From Pirellula sp. (GTDB lineage: Bacteria > Planctomycetota > Planctomycetia > Pirellulales > PNKZ01), in assembly GCA_013822735.1 (NCBI GenBank), contig PNKZ01000007.1, positions 124,001 to 188,000 of the forward strand: a DNA stretch of 64,000 nt, written 5' to 3'. The notes under the pieces were generated by a model. It was not told where the DNA came from. It did no database searches and worked only from the letters and a program-made list of their open reading frames with translations. The translations under genes were made by a program, and so were the position numbers. Position 1 is the stretch's first letter; the number at the start of each line of letters is the position of its first letter. Shown here in pieces: positions 7,920-18,705 of this stretch.

Positions 7920-8684
7920 CTACTTACCGCTCGGCACCTGGGCGGCCTGCATATATTCCCCAATCGGAACGAGCCGATAATCGCTTCGCAGGACATCGAG
8001 TTCGGCGATCCGGCGACGCTGCTCCTCGCTCACGCGCCACTGGTACGCATGTTCCGCGCGCAGCGTCTTACCCAGCCCCGGCATCGTTGCCGTGCGGTGC
8101 ATCGTAATGCGCTCGGGCAGTAACTGCCGCGACGCCAGTGCGTCGTTGAGCATCAAGCGTGCTTGGGGGGGTGGCGCGCCGGGATTTACAATCGCGTTCA
8201 GTTGCGTTTGCCAATGAATGAACGTTTGGTAGTTGCGTAAGACCTCGGCATTCTTCGGCGCTACGGTCGCCGCGCGATACGTCAACATATCGCTACTCAA
8301 CACAATCTCGTTCGATTCCGGTTCGAGTTTCTGGGCAAACGTCGGCTGTGCCGCGAATTTCACGAACTCCGAGCCGCCGGCAAGTGCTCGATCGCGCAAG
8401 CGCAAGGCGAAGTCGGCGAGTTCTTGCGTCGTGAGCTCCGTACGCACCCGGCGCGACGAATCGCAGAGCGCGACGCGTCCCGCGGCAAGATCAAACACGG
8501 CCGCCTCGCTCGATTCGGCGAGAAAGTCGTAGACTTTGCCCTCGAGGAAAATCGTTTGGCTACCGCCGAGCTTTTGCTTCCCGTCGAATACCGAGTTCTC
8601 AACGGCAAAATCTTCGGCGCGTGCCGCCGTAGCGAACAGCGAAAGCGCACACGCGACAAACCATCGACGAGCAAGCGTTGTCAT
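7920..8684 (-). CDS. Exported hypothetical protein
   Basis: A 254-residue protein starting MTTLARRWFVACALSLF, a clear signal peptide with cleavage after ARA. The mature part includes KVYDFLAESSEAAVFDLAAGRVALCDSS split over residues 45-75, and SSDMLTYRAATVAP. It contains no known catalytic motif. The start at 8684 was preferred because AAGGA lies 9 bases upstream; a Met three codons earlier is possible. It faces the preceding minus-strand gene with a 164-base gap. I do not recognise the family; a periplasmic location is likely. Confidence 0.6.
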   Translation of the reverse strand: MTTLARRWFVACALSLFATAARAEDFAVENSVFDGKQKLGGSQTIFLEGKVYDFLAESSEAAVFDLAAGRVALCDSSRRVRTELTTQELADFALRLRDRALAGGSEFVKFAAQPTFAQKLEPESNEIVLSSDMLTYRAATVAPKNAEVLRNYQTFIHWQTQLNAIVNPGAPPPQARLMLNDALASRQLLPERITMHRTATMPGLGKTLRAEHAYQWRVSEEQRRRIAELDVLRSDYRLVPIGEYMQAAQVPSGK

Positions 8685-8897
8685 GGGCCGCATCCTTGCG
8701 ACAAGAGACCGCGAACGGAAAGACCAGGGGCAAACCAAGGGTATCGAACCCGCGGCTACCCGGTAAATACCGGTTGTACCGGTCGTTCCATTCGCAGGCA
8801 GTGCCGGCGGCAATCATTCGGCAAGAGGGCGACCGCCGGTGGAAGCAGGTATGCTACGTTTCTACGGGCAATTGTCGATTTCGCGGGAGCTTCGCTC

Positions 8898-9845
8898 GTG
8901 GCACAACGCATTTTCTTGGTTACCGGCGGGGCCGGATTCATCGGCTCGAATATCGTCGAAGCGCTCGTGCGGCGCGGCGATCGCGTGCGCGTGCTCGACA
9001 ACCTGAGCATGGGGAACCTTGCGAACCTCGCCCCCTGGCGCAGCGAGATCGAGTTCCTCCAAGGCGATACGACCGATCCGGCAATCGTCGCGAGGGCCGT
9101 GGAAGGAGTCGATTGCATCTTCCATGAAGCGGCGCTCGCCAGCGTCCCGGCCAGCGTCGAGAACCCGTTGGCTTCGCATGCGGCTTGCGTGACCGGAACG
9201 GTATGCGTGCTCGACGCCGCGCGCAAGGCCGGCGTTCGTCGACTCGTCTATGCCGCGAGTTCCAGCGCGTACGGCAACCAACCGACCAGCGCCAAGCGCG
9301 AGACCGATCTGCCTTCGCCGATCTCGCCTTATGCGGCCGCAAAGCTCGCCGGCGAACTCTACTGCCAATCGTTTGCGGCTACCTACAACATTGAAACCGT
9401 CGGGCTCCGTTACTTCAACGTCTTCGGGCCGCGACAAGATCCGAATAGCCCATACTCGGCGGTGATTCCGCTCTTCATCACGGCGCTACTCGCAGGACGC
9501 CGTCCGGTGCTCTACGGCGACGGCCGACAGTCGCGCGATTTCGTCTACGTGGCCAACGTCGTTCGGGGCAACCTGCTCGCGGCCGACGCGCCGAACGTTT
9601 CCGGTCGCATCATCAACATGGCCGACGGCCGCGCGACCACGCTCCTCACGTTGCTTCAATTGCTCAACAAGTTTCTGGGAACCAACGTCGAACCACAGCT
9701 CGAGCCGGCCCGCGTCGGAGACGTGCGCGAGAGTCTGGCCGACGTTACCTTGGCCCGCTCGCTCCTCGGCTACGAGCCGGAGGTCGATTTCGAAGAAGGC
9801 CTGCGGCGCTCGATCGACTACTACAAGACGATCGTGAAACGGTAA
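8898..9845 (+). CDS. NAD-dependent sugar epimerase/dehydratase (extended SDR)
   Basis: The 315-residue product begins at a GTG preceded by GGGAG. It carries the nucleotide-binding motif TGGAGFIGS near residue 8, the conserved D in LDNLSMGN, and the catalytic triad pattern with SSSAYG near residue 122 and SPYAAAK near residue 147. The segment RYFNVFGPRQDPNSPYSAVIP is typical of UDP-glucose or UDP-GlcNAc 4-epimerases (GalE/WbpP type). It probably supplies UDP-sugars for envelope polysaccharide. The convergent UDP-GlcNAc 2-epimerase next door supports that context. Substrate specificity cannot be read from the sequence. Confidence 0.88.
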   Translation: MAQRIFLVTGGAGFIGSNIVEALVRRGDRVRVLDNLSMGNLANLAPWRSEIEFLQGDTTDPAIVARAVEGVDCIFHEAALASVPASVENPLASHAACVTGTVCVLDAARKAGVRRLVYAASSSAYGNQPTSAKRETDLPSPISPYAAAKLAGELYCQSFAATYNIETVGLRYFNVFGPRQDPNSPYSAVIPLFITALLAGRRPVLYGDGRQSRDFVYVANVVRGNLLAADAPNVSGRIINMADGRATTLLTLLQLLNKFLGTNVEPQLEPARVGDVRESLADVTLARSLLGYEPEVDFEEGLRRSIDYYKTIVKR

Positions 9846-9866
9846 AACGAAATGCTGAATGTCGAG

Positions 9867-9919
9867 TGCTGAATGCTGAACAGCGTGAACGCCTAGCGTA
9901 ACATGTTCAGCATTCAGCA
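9867..9919. terminator. 16-bp hairpin between convergent genes
   Basis: A perfect 16-bp inverted repeat (9867-9882 with 9904-9919) encloses 21 bases between the epimerase stop and the stop of the opposing wecB-like gene. No long T tract follows, but the position fits a bidirectional terminator. Confidence 0.6.
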
Positions 9920-9941
9920 TTCGCTCCGAGCATCAATTCGC

Positions 9942-11120
9942 CTACTTCGCGACTTCCCGAATCCACCCGACGATCCGTTCCGCGGCTCGGCCGTCGCCGT
10001 AGGGGCTGATCACGGGCTCGGGCCGAGCACCGCGACGTGCCGCCTCTAAATAGTGCGTCGCTCGTGCGACGATACGGTCGGTATTCGTCCCGACCAGTTC
10101 CGCGCAGCCGGCTTCGATACCTTCCTGCCGCTCCGTCGTGTCGCGCAGCACAAGTACCGGTTTGCCGAGCGACGGCGCCTCTTCCTGGATGCCGCCCGAA
10201 TCGGTTAACACCAAGGTCGACAGGTCCATCAGTCGGACGAATCCGGGATAGTCGAGCGGCGGGATGAGTTGCACGTTGGGCAGGCTCGCCATCGCCTTCT
10301 CGACCGGCACGCGCACTTTGGGATTTGCGTGCACGGGCCAAATAAATCGATAGTCGGCATATCGCTCGGCCAGTTGGCGCACCGCAGCGCAAATGTCGGC
10401 GACCCCGTCGCCGAACGATTCACGACGATGCGCGGTCACCAGCACAACACGTTCCTCCACACCTACCGAATAGGGCAACGAAGGTTGCGCAAAGTTCGAA
10501 AGGTCGCTTCGAGTTCCCCCTGGGGCCAATCGCGCGACCGTCGACTCGTCCATCCGTTGCTTTGCGGCAGTCCAAAGCAGCGCGTCGATCACCGTGTTGC
10601 CCGTCACGCGCACGCGATCTTCGGGAACTCCTTCGCGGCGCAGAGTCGCGGCGGCGCGCTCCGTCGGCGCACAGTGCAAAGTGGCGACGAGCGAAATCAC
10701 GCGCCGGTTGAATTCTTCCGGAAACGGCGCACCGAGGTCGCCGGTTCGCAATCCTGCCTCGACATGCACGATGCGCAGCTTGCGATAGAAAGCCGCTTCG
10801 GCCGTGGTCACCGCCGTCGTGGTATCCCCTTGCACGATGACGAAGTCGGGCTCGAACTGCGCCAAAGCATCATCGACTTTGCGCAGGCAACGGCTCGCCA
10901 ACTCCGCCAACGTTTGATTGGCCGACATCACTTGCAGGTCGCACGCCGGGCGGAGGTCGAAGAACTCCACGAGCGGCGCCACGAGTTCACGATGCTGGCC
11001 TGTAAGGCAGACGATCGTTTCAAATTCGTCCGGCAAGGCGCGGCAGGCACGGACCAACGGCGCGAGCTTCACAGCCTCGGGTCGGGTGCCGATCGCGAAG
11101 AATAGTCGTTGACGTCGCAT
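9942..11120 (-). CDS. wecB: UDP-N-acetylglucosamine 2-epimerase (non-hydrolysing)
   Basis: A 392-residue cytoplasmic enzyme interconverting UDP-GlcNAc and UDP-ManNAc for envelope polysaccharides. Family marks are AIGTRPEAVKLAPLVRA at the N-terminus, QGDTTTAV, HVEAGLRTGD, the PFPEEFNRR segment, and TDSGGIQEEAPSLGKPVLV with RDTTERQEG near the C-terminus. Length matches the family. The start at 11120 puts the conserved IGTRPE motif near residue 8; the longer frame to 11291 would add 57 unrelated residues. Confidence 0.93.
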   Translation of the reverse strand: MRRQRLFFAIGTRPEAVKLAPLVRACRALPDEFETIVCLTGQHRELVAPLVEFFDLRPACDLQVMSANQTLAELASRCLRKVDDALAQFEPDFVIVQGDTTTAVTTAEAAFYRKLRIVHVEAGLRTGDLGAPFPEEFNRRVISLVATLHCAPTERAAATLRREGVPEDRVRVTGNTVIDALLWTAAKQRMDESTVARLAPGGTRSDLSNFAQPSLPYSVGVEERVVLVTAHRRESFGDGVADICAAVRQLAERYADYRFIWPVHANPKVRVPVEKAMASLPNVQLIPPLDYPGFVRLMDLSTLVLTDSGGIQEEAPSLGKPVLVLRDTTERQEGIEAGCAELVGTNTDRIVARATHYLEAARRGARPEPVISPYGDGRAAERIVGWIREVAK

Positions 11121-11167
11121 GGCGACGATTGTCGCCGATCGGCCGGCTGATTCAACAACCGTTGCCG

Positions 11168-11704
11168 CTAATTCACAATTCCGAGCGCAATCGAAGCGCC
11201 ATGCACCACGGCCGCCAGTCGGAGCAAATCGTGCACCGCCGCTTCGCTGAGGCCGGTTTCGAGCAGCTTGGCTTCGTGCGATTTCAGACAATCCGGGCAG
11301 GCCGCGACGGCCGCACAGGCGAACGACGCCGCTTCGTACTTTTGCCGAGAAACGGGGCTCATCATGCGGTTCATCCGCAAGCTGGGTCGCATTTGGCTGT
11401 AGCTCGGCTTACCCAGAAGTTCGCGCGATTTGTAGTAAACCGTGGTCATGCCCATCAGTGCGGCGGCCGCTTCGGCGTCGGTGGCTTCTTCCGCCGAGAG
11501 GAACGAAGCGGAATCGGCTCGGAGCGCTTCCGCCAGGGCTTTTGCCCCGACGAAGTACGCGACGGCGATCGCCGAGCAATACGTCGTCGGCTGATCGATG
11601 CCCGAACCACGGAGCATCGTCGACATGTTTAAACGGAGGTCCTTGCACGAGTCGGTGAGCGGCGCGAGCAAGGTATCCACGGCGGGAGCGGCGTCGGTAG
11701 ACAT
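11168..11704 (-). CDS. AhpD-like alkylhydroperoxidase / carboxymuconolactone decarboxylase family
   Basis: The 178-residue product contains E-x11-C-P-D-C-x3-H (YEAAS... to CPDCLKSHE, roughly residues 127-146), the AhpD active-site pattern in which the two Cys form a redox disulfide. AhpD relays electrons to AhpC in mycobacteria. Here ahpC lies directly upstream on the same strand, so the two probably form one peroxide-reduction system. The start MSTDAAP was chosen as the first Met after a Ser/Arg-rich untranslated stretch. The gap between the genes holds two palindromes. Confidence 0.85.
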   Translation of the reverse strand: MSTDAAPAVDTLLAPLTDSCKDLRLNMSTMLRGSGIDQPTTYCSAIAVAYFVGAKALAEALRADSASFLSAEEATDAEAAAALMGMTTVYYKSRELLGKPSYSQMRPSLRMNRMMSPVSRQKYEAASFACAAVAACPDCLKSHEAKLLETGLSEAAVHDLLRLAAVVHGASIALGIVN

Positions 11705-11756
11705 GAGACGACTCTCTGACAACGTACGAAACGGGAGATTGGATGCGACGCCCATT

Positions 11757-11830
11757 TAGCCCCCGGCGAGCCGCCGGGGGCATAGCTTGTTGCTTGGATG
11801 GGGTAGCCCCCGGTCGCCGACCGGGGGCTA
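11757..11830. repeat. Two G+C-rich palindromic repeat units between ahpC and ahpD
   Basis: Unit one (11759-11767 with 11773-11781) is a 9-bp stem with a 5-base loop; unit two (11804-11830) is a 27-base near-perfect palindrome. Both have the core TAGCCCCCGG...CCGGGGGC(T)A. The shared sequence marks them as copies of one dispersed REP-like element. They may also fold as a terminator or mRNA-stability element. Confidence 0.75.
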
Positions 11831-11858
11831 AATGACGATTGGAGGCGCAGCGACGGAG

Positions 11859-12386
11859 CTACACCTTGATCGTGGCTTCGCCCTTCTTCCAGTTGCAGGG
11901 GCAGAGTTCGTCGGATTGCAGTGCGTCGAGCACGCGGAGAACTTCGTCCGTGCTACGACCGACGCTCAGGGCGTTCGCACAAGCAAATTGGATCACACCG
12001 TTCGGGTCGACGATGTACGTCACGCGCAGGCAGACGTTTTCGTTCGGGTCCAAGATACCGAGGTCGGTCGAGAGCTTCTGTGCGGCAAGCAACGGGTACT
12101 TGAGGTTCTTCAGGTCCGAGTGCTGTTGGCACCAAGCGAGGTGCGAGTATTCGTTGTCGGTGCTCGCGCCATACAACACGGCGTCGCGATCGGCGAAGTC
12201 CTTCAAACGCTTGTTGAAGTCGACCAATTCGGTCGGGCAGATGAAGGTGAAGTCCTTCGGGTAGAAAATGAAAACGCTCCACTTCCCCTTGGCCGACTCG
12301 TTCGTGATCGTGGTGAGCGATTCGGCGTTGGGACCGACGTTGGCGTGACATTTAAACTTGGGAAACTGCTGGCCGACTAAAAGCAT
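11859..12386 (-). CDS. ahpC: Alkyl hydroperoxide reductase C (2-Cys peroxiredoxin)
   Basis: A 175-residue peroxiredoxin. The peroxidatic Cys50 sits in FYPKDFTFICPTEL, the hallmark of the AhpC/Prx1 class. A C-terminal segment DELCPCNWKKGEATI carries the resolving Cys, in the arrangement of AhpC proteins reduced by AhpD rather than AhpF. It reduces hydrogen peroxide, organic peroxides and peroxynitrite in the cytoplasm. GAGGAG lies 8 bases before the ATG. The AhpD-like gene follows on the same strand. Confidence 0.94.
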   Translation of the reverse strand: MLLVGQQFPKFKCHANVGPNAESLTTITNESAKGKWSVFIFYPKDFTFICPTELVDFNKRLKDFADRDAVLYGASTDNEYSHLAWCQQHSDLKNLKYPLLAAQKLSTDLGILDPNENVCLRVTYIVDPNGVIQFACANALSVGRSTDEVLRVLDALQSDELCPCNWKKGEATIKV

Positions 12387-12494
12387 TGCAAACGCTCCTC
12401 TATCTAAAAGTAGGGTAGATCAACAAAGTCAGACGATGCGGTAAAGGACTGATTTTTCCGTTTCCACGAGGGAACACAACCCCCTGCCGCCGGA

Positions 12495-12578
12495 AGGCGA
12501 GCGTCGAGGCGTAAGCCCGACGTGTCCGGAGACGCGGTATTTTACAGACACGTCGGCCTTACGGCTCGACGCTCGCCT
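12495..12578. repeat. Long inverted repeat of a dispersed element
   Basis: Arms 12495-12526 and 12547-12578 pair over 32 bp with two mismatches around a 20-base loop. The core TCGAGGCGTAAGNCCGACGTGTC recurs singly at 62461-62484, so this is a repeat family and not just a terminator. It lies downstream of the methyltransferase gene and upstream of ahpC, both on the minus strand, and could end the methyltransferase transcript. Confidence 0.8.
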
Positions 12579-12667
12579 GGCACTCCAAAGATAGGAGCCG
12601 AGCCCGAAATCGTCCAAGACAATCGAGCTATGGGATCGATAGGCGGCGACTATCGAGAAATGTCGGA

Positions 12668-13666
12668 CTATTGCTCGGCCGGCGCTTCGTACACAAGAAA
12701 CAAATCCGCACCGGTACGCTCGGCGACAATCTGAGTCGATGCCGCGGGCAAATCGGCGGCGGCGGCCAAACGCTGCATGTCGTCGGCCGTGCGGTAGATC
12801 AGATACCAGTTGCCGATCCATTCCATGTAAGCCCGCGAGGTGCAATGCGGCGCAAAGTTGCCGGCGTATAGCGCTCCGCCGGGTCGCAGCGCCGCGGCGA
12901 ACAGACGTAACATCGCCGCCGCCTCGGGCTCTTCCAGATAATCGAACAAGCCGGAGCAAACGAGGACATCGCAGCCGGCGATGGTGTCGGCCCCGCGACG
13001 ACCGCGCGTGAGCCTGGCGAGATTCTCTCGGCAAGTGCGAACTTGCGCCGGCGCGACGACTACTTCCAAGCGCAACCGTGCCGCATCCAGGGCCTGTTCG
13101 TCGATGTCGACCAGTGTGAAGCGCAAGCGACTGCGATCTTCGGTGCTTAGCTTAAGCGCGGCTTGTTCCATATCGATGCCCGGACCGCTGCCGATGCTCA
13201 CGACGTGAAACTCCGCATCGCGCGAGGCCGCACAACGCGCGGCGATCGCGTCGGCGACGAGTTCCATGCGTGCCCGCACCGCTTCGACGGCTTGTTGCCT
13301 TAAGAAGTAGCGATCGAAGAGCCGGCCCAGCGGATCGTCGCACTCGCGCCGATTCCAAAAGTCGGACTGCATCTCAAAATCGCCGGCGTAGCCGCGCGGC
13401 TTCGAGCGGGCGCGCCATTGCAGGTCGCCGCGCAAGAGCAGATCACCGGCGACTTTCCAGAGCGTTTGGCTCGGGCCTTGGTTCTCTTTGCCGACGACGC
13501 CGATTGCCGCGAGCTTGGCAAGGCAACGATCGAGGGCCCCGTCGACGAGCAACTGCCGGTCGTCCTGATCGGCCGACTGTTCGACCATTCGCAATTCGGC
13601 GACCAACGCCTCGGCGGCGGCTCGCACCGCGACTTCGATATCGCTAGCCGAGGAGGGAGAGGTCAT
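12668..13666 (-). CDS. Class I SAM-dependent methyltransferase
   Basis: The 332-residue product has an all-alpha N-terminal part and then a Rossmann methyltransferase core with motif I VVSIGSGPGID near residue 165, the acidic VDIDEQAL strand end, and VLVCSGLFDYL. The segment KPRGYAGDFEMQ near residue 98 is shared with methyltransferases annotated as fatty-acid methyl ester (extracellular factor) biosynthesis enzymes; that link is from memory and uncertain. Its start overlaps the end of the desaturase gene by 23 bases with no clear ribosome-binding site, implying translational coupling. A GTG start at 13705 is an alternative. A lipid or fatty-acyl substrate is inferred from context. Confidence 0.75.
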   Translation of the reverse strand: MTSPSSASDIEVAVRAAAEALVAELRMVEQSADQDDRQLLVDGALDRCLAKLAAIGVVGKENQGPSQTLWKVAGDLLLRGDLQWRARSKPRGYAGDFEMQSDFWNRRECDDPLGRLFDRYFLRQQAVEAVRARMELVADAIAARCAASRDAEFHVVSIGSGPGIDMEQAALKLSTEDRSRLRFTLVDIDEQALDAARLRLEVVVAPAQVRTCRENLARLTRGRRGADTIAGCDVLVCSGLFDYLEEPEAAAMLRLFAAALRPGGALYAGNFAPHCTSRAYMEWIGNWYLIYRTADDMQRLAAAADLPAASTQIVAERTGADLFLVYEAPAEQ

Positions 13667-14840
13667 CAAGCACGGCGGCGTTCGCGGTAGCAGTTTGCGA
13701 AACACTTGGCGAGACGTTTGCCGCCGGAGCAGGCTCGAGACGTTGCCGGGCCTTCACGCTGCGCATGCGACGATTCGTACGCCAAATGGTGCGTGCGACG
13801 TCGTACAGCGCGTGGAACAATCCATTGCGGATTGTGGCATGGTAGAGCGTGCCCGGCGGCAGCGCGGCCATGATGCGACGATGGGCGATGCCCAGATTGT
13901 GATACGGCAACGTCTGCGAAATGTGGTGCAAGGCGTGCCAACGCAGCCCGATCGGGCACCAGAGTTCCGTGAGAATCGGGTGGCCGGGAATCGTCGTGCT
14001 ATCGAACAATTGCTCAAGGTACGTCATCTCCGCGCCATCATTGCGGAAACGATGCGAGGTGATGGTGCGCATGTGGCTGATGGTGATCATGAATACGCTC
14101 AACACGTAGATGTCGAGCATATAGGTCCACGGCAACATGCCCGTGACGAGCAGCGTCGTGAGGCCGGCGAGGTAGATGAAGCAGCCGGCTTCTTGCATGC
14201 GCCAATACGGCTCTTCGCGCGAATTGGGAACATAGTGATTGCGCACCAAGTTCACGGCGGGGCCCCGGCTCGGGTATTTCCAGACCCAGCGGCGGATGGC
14301 GGCGTGGAGCCAGGTGAGCGGCGTGAGAATCAGGAAGCGAAAGAAGAAGACCGGCGGCAGCCAGAAGATGCGTGTGATCATGTAGATCGCCGACGCAATC
14401 GGCTTTTGCACGATCATCAAGTATTCGGCGTCGTCGGCAGTGCCGTATTCGCGATTGACGTGATGGCCGCGGTGATCGCCGTAGGTGAATTGCGGGATCA
14501 GAAACGGAATGCCGCAGAGCAAATTCCAAACGGTCTTGAACGCGCGGAACGTTCCTTCGCGCAGATGCTGCAACTCATGAATGAACATCGAGCAGCGGTA
14601 GAACGCGAGGCCGGCAACGATCAGCGTGGGGATCTTCCAGGCGAGAGAGGTCGAAGTCGTGTAAACGAGAAACGCCGCATACCCGACGGACCAAGAGACG
14701 AGCAGGTCGGTCCAATAGATCCAGGGGCGCGGCTCGCCGAGATCTTTCACCAGATCGTTGACCATGCGAACGGAAAACCCGTCGCGCGCCGTGGCGCTGC
14801 GAGGAAATTCGGTCGTGTTGGTTCGAAGGGGCGTGTGCAT
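13644..14840 (-). CDS. Membrane fatty acid desaturase family protein
   Basis: The 398-residue protein has several hydrophobic segments and three histidine boxes that bind the di-iron centre: HELQH, HRGHH and HALHH, plus an HRF motif between them. This is the membrane FA desaturase/hydroxylase family. Long amphipathic stretches such as FFFRFLILTPLTWL support an inner-membrane location. The start MHTPLRTN was picked over a frame 18 codons longer; no strong Shine-Dalgarno is visible. It is followed by, and overlaps, a SAM methyltransferase gene, so desaturation and methylation of one lipid is a reasonable inference. Confidence 0.85.
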   Translation of the reverse strand: MHTPLRTNTTEFPRSATARDGFSVRMVNDLVKDLGEPRPWIYWTDLLVSWSVGYAAFLVYTTSTSLAWKIPTLIVAGLAFYRCSMFIHELQHLREGTFRAFKTVWNLLCGIPFLIPQFTYGDHRGHHVNREYGTADDAEYLMIVQKPIASAIYMITRIFWLPPVFFFRFLILTPLTWLHAAIRRWVWKYPSRGPAVNLVRNHYVPNSREEPYWRMQEAGCFIYLAGLTTLLVTGMLPWTYMLDIYVLSVFMITISHMRTITSHRFRNDGAEMTYLEQLFDSTTIPGHPILTELWCPIGLRWHALHHISQTLPYHNLGIAHRRIMAALPPGTLYHATIRNGLFHALYDVARTIWRTNRRMRSVKARQRLEPAPAANVSPSVSQTATANAAVLDDLSLLG

Positions 14841-15404
14841 CAGAGTTCGACGCAGGTGTACATCACGGTGGCAGCGGCGGGATAGTGCAAGCACCTCATC
14901 GTCCGTACGAAACGGAGGGGGCTTGAGGTCGGCGTGGGATGAGGGGCAAATGTCATTCCGAGAACCCCCAATTTACCACTGACTGCGGCCCAACGAAAAC
15001 AGCCTTACACAATCGTAAGCTGCACGAGAACCCGACTTTCGTCGACCTCCGCGGCAGTAATCGGGAGCACTACCACCTGGGACATCGACTCCCAGAACCC
15101 CATATAGTATCGCAAAACGGGGCCGCGCAGCATGATTTGACGCCTTACCGCCGCACCGGCCGACCATTGACGGTCGGAAGTGCGATTCTTAGACTGTCTC
15201 GTTTACTTTCGACCCGACTTCGCTCGGCCAATAGCCGGATCTCCGGCCGTGGGTTCCTAGCGACTAATCGATAAGTTTTCCGAAACCGGTACGTTCCGAT
15301 CGACATTGGGCGAGTTTCCCGCCGACGACGCGGCTTGCAAGCCGTCGTTTGTGCACTAAACCGCCGCGCCCCTTCACTTTAGCATTCGCGAGGTAGTGGA
15401 TTCC
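14841..15404. other. Gap between desaturase and pyruvate phosphate dikinase genes
   Basis: These 564 bases separate divergent genes and hold no supported coding sequence. A promoter candidate for the dikinase with a dyad over its -35 is at 15160-15195. The remaining sequence shows only short G+C-rich dyads. Confidence 0.6.
15167..15195 (+). promoter_or_regulatory. Candidate sigma-70 promoter for ppdK
   Basis: TTGACG (15167-15172), 17 bases, TAGACT (15190-15195). The inverted repeat CCGACC-N6-GGTCGG (15160-15177) overlaps the -35 and could be an operator. The leader to the ATG would be about 200 bases. Confidence 0.45.
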
Positions 15405-18128
<2,724 letters not shown>

Positions 18129-18168
18129 CGACGCGCCGACGCATAGGCGTCGACGAGTAACGAAGCTC

Positions 18169-18210
18169 AAGCGGCCGTGGACGGCAAATCGTCCACGGCC
18201 GCTTTCTTTC
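18169..18210 (+). terminator. Rho-independent terminator of ppdK
   Basis: A perfect 15-bp stem (18169-18183 with 18190-18204) with a 6-base loop is followed by TCTTTC, 41 bases after the stop codon. Confidence 0.88.
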
Positions 18211-18232
18211 ACCCTGCTCTCCCAATTTCTTT

Positions 18233-18279
18233 CCTTCTCCCCTCGCAGGAGAAGGTGGCTCGAAGAGGCGGATGAGGGG
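18233..18279. repeat. Dispersed palindromic repeat (CCTTCTCC...GGAGAAGG type)
   Basis: An 8-bp stem (18233-18240 with 18248-18255) is followed by GGTGGCTCGAAGAGGCGGATGAGGGG, the pattern of a short interspersed repeat recalled from many bacterial genomes. A looser relative lies at 61344-61389. Confidence 0.55.
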
Positions 18280-18360
18280 GCCGACAAACCGTGGCGGCGG
18301 GCACCGCCATGCTTTAGATTAAACGACTGAGCCCGAGATGCCGTTAGAGAGAACCTTGCC

Positions 18361-18705
18361 ATGAGCGAAACGCCGCAAACTCCCGATCCCGCCAATCCTC
18401 CGGCGCCCGAGGCCGCCCCGGCGCCTCCGGCTTCGGCCGCCGAGGCCGTCGCGCCGATCACGACGCCGGCCGCCGAAAAGCCTTCTGCCGAAACGCTCAA
18501 GGCCGCTTATAAAGCCTTCAAGAAACGCGTCAAGGTCACATCGCTCGACCACAACTCGCGGCTCGGCAAAAGCCCGATGACCTCCGGCTCGTCGGAGCTC
18601 ACGGCGATCACGCCCCCTGCGGAATATCCGCGGGCCGTGTGGCAGGCGCTCGTGGAAGAAGGAAAGCTGAAGTACGCCGGGCAAGGCATGTATGGCCTGC
18701 GGTAA
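18361..18705 (+). CDS. Conserved hypothetical protein, Pro/Ala-rich N-terminus
   Basis: A 114-residue protein. Residues 1-50 are Pro/Ala rich and disordered-looking; residues 55-114 are a compact conserved part with AYKAFKKRVKVTSLDHNSRLG, PMTSGSS and an ending KLKYAGQGMYGLR. I recall similar sequences in other planctomycetes, with no assigned function. The charged core could bind nucleic acid, but nothing proves it. Its stop overlaps the rlmN start by 14 bases, so the two are co-translated. Confidence 0.72.
   Translation: MSETPQTPDPANPPAPEAAPAPPASAAEAVAPITTPAAEKPSAETLKAAYKAFKKRVKVTSLDHNSRLGKSPMTSGSSELTAITPPAEYPRAVWQALVEEGKLKYAGQGMYGLR

Noticed and set aside
8740-8775. T-arm-like GGGTTCGATACCC on the minus strand
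   Set aside because: Only three stem pairs form, no acceptor stem or anticodon arm can be built around it, and no CCA follows at the right distance.
11757-11830. Possible CRISPR-like repeats
   Set aside because: Only two palindromic units of unequal length are present, with no regular spacers and no cas genes in the window.
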